From Aquirhabdus sp. (GTDB taxonomy: Bacteria > Pseudomonadota > Gammaproteobacteria > Pseudomonadales > Moraxellaceae), in assembly GCA_030150595.1 (NCBI GenBank), contig JASLFQ010000114.1, positions 1 to 6,325 on the forward strand: a DNA stretch of 6,325 nt, given 5' to 3'. The notes under the pieces are model-generated. The model made no database searches. It was given only the letters and a program-made list of their open reading frames with translations, and was not told the DNA's origin. Both the position numbers and the translations under genes were made by a program. How positions within the stretch are numbered: the stretch's first letter is position 1; every line of letters begins with the position of its first letter. Shown piece by piece: positions 5,050-6,325 of this stretch.

Positions 5050-5262
5050 CTACAAATCATTTTCTACATAAACAATGTCATTCACTTCAAATGGTATTTC
5101 CGTCGAAGCACCGACTTTCACGATCTCACTACCCCACGCCACAAACACCGAAGAATACTCAATACCACTTTGCAGTCTAACTTTGATCTTATTCACGCCC
5201 TGTCGATACTCGGGCATCTCAAGAACCCTATTTTTAAAAACCAAAGGTAGTTTATTTGGCAT
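5050..5262 (-). CDS. Uncharacterised small protein, 70 residues
   Basis: I do not recognise a named family with confidence. From ATG 5262 the protein begins MPNKLPLVFKNRVLEMPEY, with alternating charged and hydrophobic residues (NKIKVRLQSGIEYSSVFVAWGSEIVKVG) that suggest a small beta-rich fold, and ends in an acidic tail, EVNDIVYVENDL. It has no signal peptide, membrane segment or cysteine. Protein-like composition and a compact ending favour a real gene. No good Shine-Dalgarno precedes the ATG, and the same frame is open for 16 more codons up to a TGA at 5311-5313, so an alternative start or a decayed longer gene is possible. It follows gshB on the same strand by about 146 bases and is bracketed by REP copies B and C. 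Plus-strand frames over the same DNA look like shadows. Confidence 0.6.
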   Translation of the reverse strand: MPNKLPLVFKNRVLEMPEYRQGVNKIKVRLQSGIEYSSVFVAWGSEIVKVGASTEIPFEVNDIVYVENDL

Positions 5263-5361
5263 AATTCGTTTTCTCGAAACGTTGTATTCAGCAAACTCAA
5301 GGAAAGAAAATCAACGCCACCCCACTTCCAACACCTTAAGCACTAATCGCCACAAGCTCGT

Positions 5362-5394
5362 GTAGGGTGCAATAAGCCAAAAGCGCATTGCACC
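5362..5394 (+). repeat. REP-like palindromic element, copy C
   Basis: GTAG (5362-5365) leads into GGTGCAAT (5366-5373), a 13-base middle, and ATTGCACC (5387-5394), a perfect 8-bp stem with further GC pairs inside after a two-base mismatch. It lies 14 bases after the gshB stop on the minus strand, so as a hairpin it could also stabilise or help end the gshB transcript, though no T-run follows on that strand. Confidence 0.88.
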
Positions 5395-5408
5395 AAAATC
5401 TAGATAAA

Positions 5409-6325
5409 TCACCCTCGCCCCTTTTCCAGCACCTCAAACAAATCATCCGCAATCGACGTCCCAAACTGCGCATCAATCTCACGCACACACGTTGGACTCG
5501 TGACATTGATCTCCGTCACATACTCACCAATCACATCCAAACCGACAAAAATCAAACCTTTTTCGCGCAGCACAGGCCCAACTTTCGCTGCGATGGCGCG
5601 ATCTTTTTCAGTCAGCGGTCGCGCTTCACCACGTCCGCCAGCCGCGAGATTGCCACGCACCTCGCCATTCTGCGGAATACGCGCCAAACAATACGGCACA
5701 GGCTCGCCATTGATCAGCAAAATGCGCTTATCGCCATCAACAATTTCTGGAATATATTTCTGCGCCATAATCGGCAATTGACCGAGATTCGTCAGCATTT
5801 CCAAGGTTGAACCAACATTCGGCACACCCGTTTGCAAACGGAAAATCCCCGAACCACCCATCCCATCCAACGGCTTCACAATTATGTCGCCATGCTCCGC
5901 CAAAAACTCACGAATCAGCGATTGCTGCGACGTCACCAACGTTGGCACCATCAGCTCTGGAAACTGCGTCGCAAATAGCTTTTCATTGCAGTCACGCAAG
6001 CTCTGTGGACGATTGACCACCCACGCACCTTCACGCTCAGCCTGCTCCAGAATATACGTCGTATAAACGAAATTCATATCAAACGGCGGATCTTTGCGCA
6101 TCAAAATCACGTCGTAACTGGCAAGCGATTCACGCACCGTTTCGCCAAGTTTGTAGAAGTCTTTGGTGTTTTCAAAAACATCGAGCGGCTTCACCAACCC
6201 AAACGCTTTGCCATTATTAATGAATAAATCACTTTGCAGCACATAACCCAACGTATGCCCGCGACGCTTCGCCGCCCACATCATCGCGAGTGTCGTGTCT
6301 TTCTTGATGTTGATATTTTCAATCG
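5409..6325 (-). CDS. gshB: Glutathione synthetase GshB (N-terminus cut by window edge)
   Basis: GshB is a cytoplasmic ATP-grasp ligase that adds glycine to gamma-glutamylcysteine, the second and last step of glutathione synthesis. Visible are 304 residues reaching the right edge. By comparison with E. coli GshB (about 316 residues) only about 10-12 N-terminal residues are missing, so the Met at 6284 is internal: the coding frame runs on through IENINIKKDTTLA. Seen, numbered from the first visible residue: MRKDPPFD at 75-82, VNRPQSLRDCNEKLF at about 103-117, the ATP-grasp loop KPLDGMGGSGIF at 150-161, GDKRILLINGEPVPY near 197-211, GNLAAGGRGE at 224-233, and the metal and substrate region TEINVTSPTC at 270-279. 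All core motifs are intact. The gene ends in TGA at 5411-5409. Whether a gshA-type partner lies upstream cannot be seen. Confidence 0.97.
   Translation of the reverse strand, partial: IENINIKKDTTLAMMWAAKRRGHTLGYVLQSDLFINNGKAFGLVKPLDVFENTKDFYKLGETVRESLASYDVILMRKDPPFDMNFVYTTYILEQAEREGAWVVNRPQSLRDCNEKLFATQFPELMVPTLVTSQQSLIREFLAEHGDIIVKPLDGMGGSGIFRLQTGVPNVGSTLEMLTNLGQLPIMAQKYIPEIVDGDKRILLINGEPVPYCLARIPQNGEVRGNLAAGGRGEARPLTEKDRAIAAKVGPVLREKGLIFVGLDVIGEYVTEINVTSPTCVREIDAQFGTSIADDLFEVLEKGRG

Noticed and set aside
4896..5394. CRISPR array suggested by three similar repeats
   Set aside because: The copies alternate in orientation, are unevenly spaced (about 85 and 317 bases apart) and are REP-like, with no spacers or cas genes.
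5388..6066. Several plus-strand frames over gshB
   Set aside because: They are antisense to a fully conserved GshB and have compositions typical of antisense frames.
1..6325. tRNA, rRNA or known riboswitch
   Set aside because: No cloverleaf, rRNA-like stretch or recognised aptamer was seen in any gap on either strand.

Overview
The window looks like chromosomal DNA of a gammaproteobacterium close to Acinetobacter (family Moraxellaceae). MurG, MurC and GshB read like Acinetobacter-type proteins from memory, and the MurG-then-MurC order belongs to the division and cell wall (dcw) cluster. No database search was possible, so genus and species are inference.

Layout, left to right. (1) Positions 1-1720, minus strand: the start of murC (cut by the window edge) preceded by a complete murG, both for peptidoglycan precursor synthesis. 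A probable murG promoter lies just upstream, near 1760. (2) Positions 1900-3281, plus strand: a possible 30-codon small ORF with a near-perfect ribosome binding site, then a DUF1993 gene, a large imperfect inverted repeat, and a DUF924 gene. (3) Positions 3285-3879, minus strand: a GFA-domain zinc protein gene followed by a 57-residue exported or membrane small protein, ending in a hairpin that includes the small protein's stop codon. (4) Positions 3914-4871: two back-to-back promoters whose -35 boxes touch, the rightward one driving an AT-rich Wzz-like (chain length determinant) membrane protein. (5) Positions 4872-5408: three copies of a roughly 32-base GTAG-headed palindromic REP-like element in alternating orientation, with an unrecognised 70-residue ORF on the minus strand between copies two and three. 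(6) Positions 5409-6325, minus strand: most of gshB (glutathione synthetase), lacking only its N-terminus at the window edge.

How the genes fit together. MurG makes lipid II at the inner membrane, and MurC makes UDP-MurNAc-L-alanine earlier in the same pathway. GshB makes glutathione. The GFA protein belongs to a family named after a glutathione-linked enzyme, but the neighbourhood does not prove a shared pathway. The Wzz-like gene stands alone, with no sugar-polymer genes around it. The middle of the window (about 1.9-5.4 kb) is an accessory-like patch of small genes and repeats between two conserved housekeeping loci. I found no convincing new multi-gene system. The best leads are the 30-codon ORF, the REP cluster, the two small proteins and the orphan Wzz-like gene.
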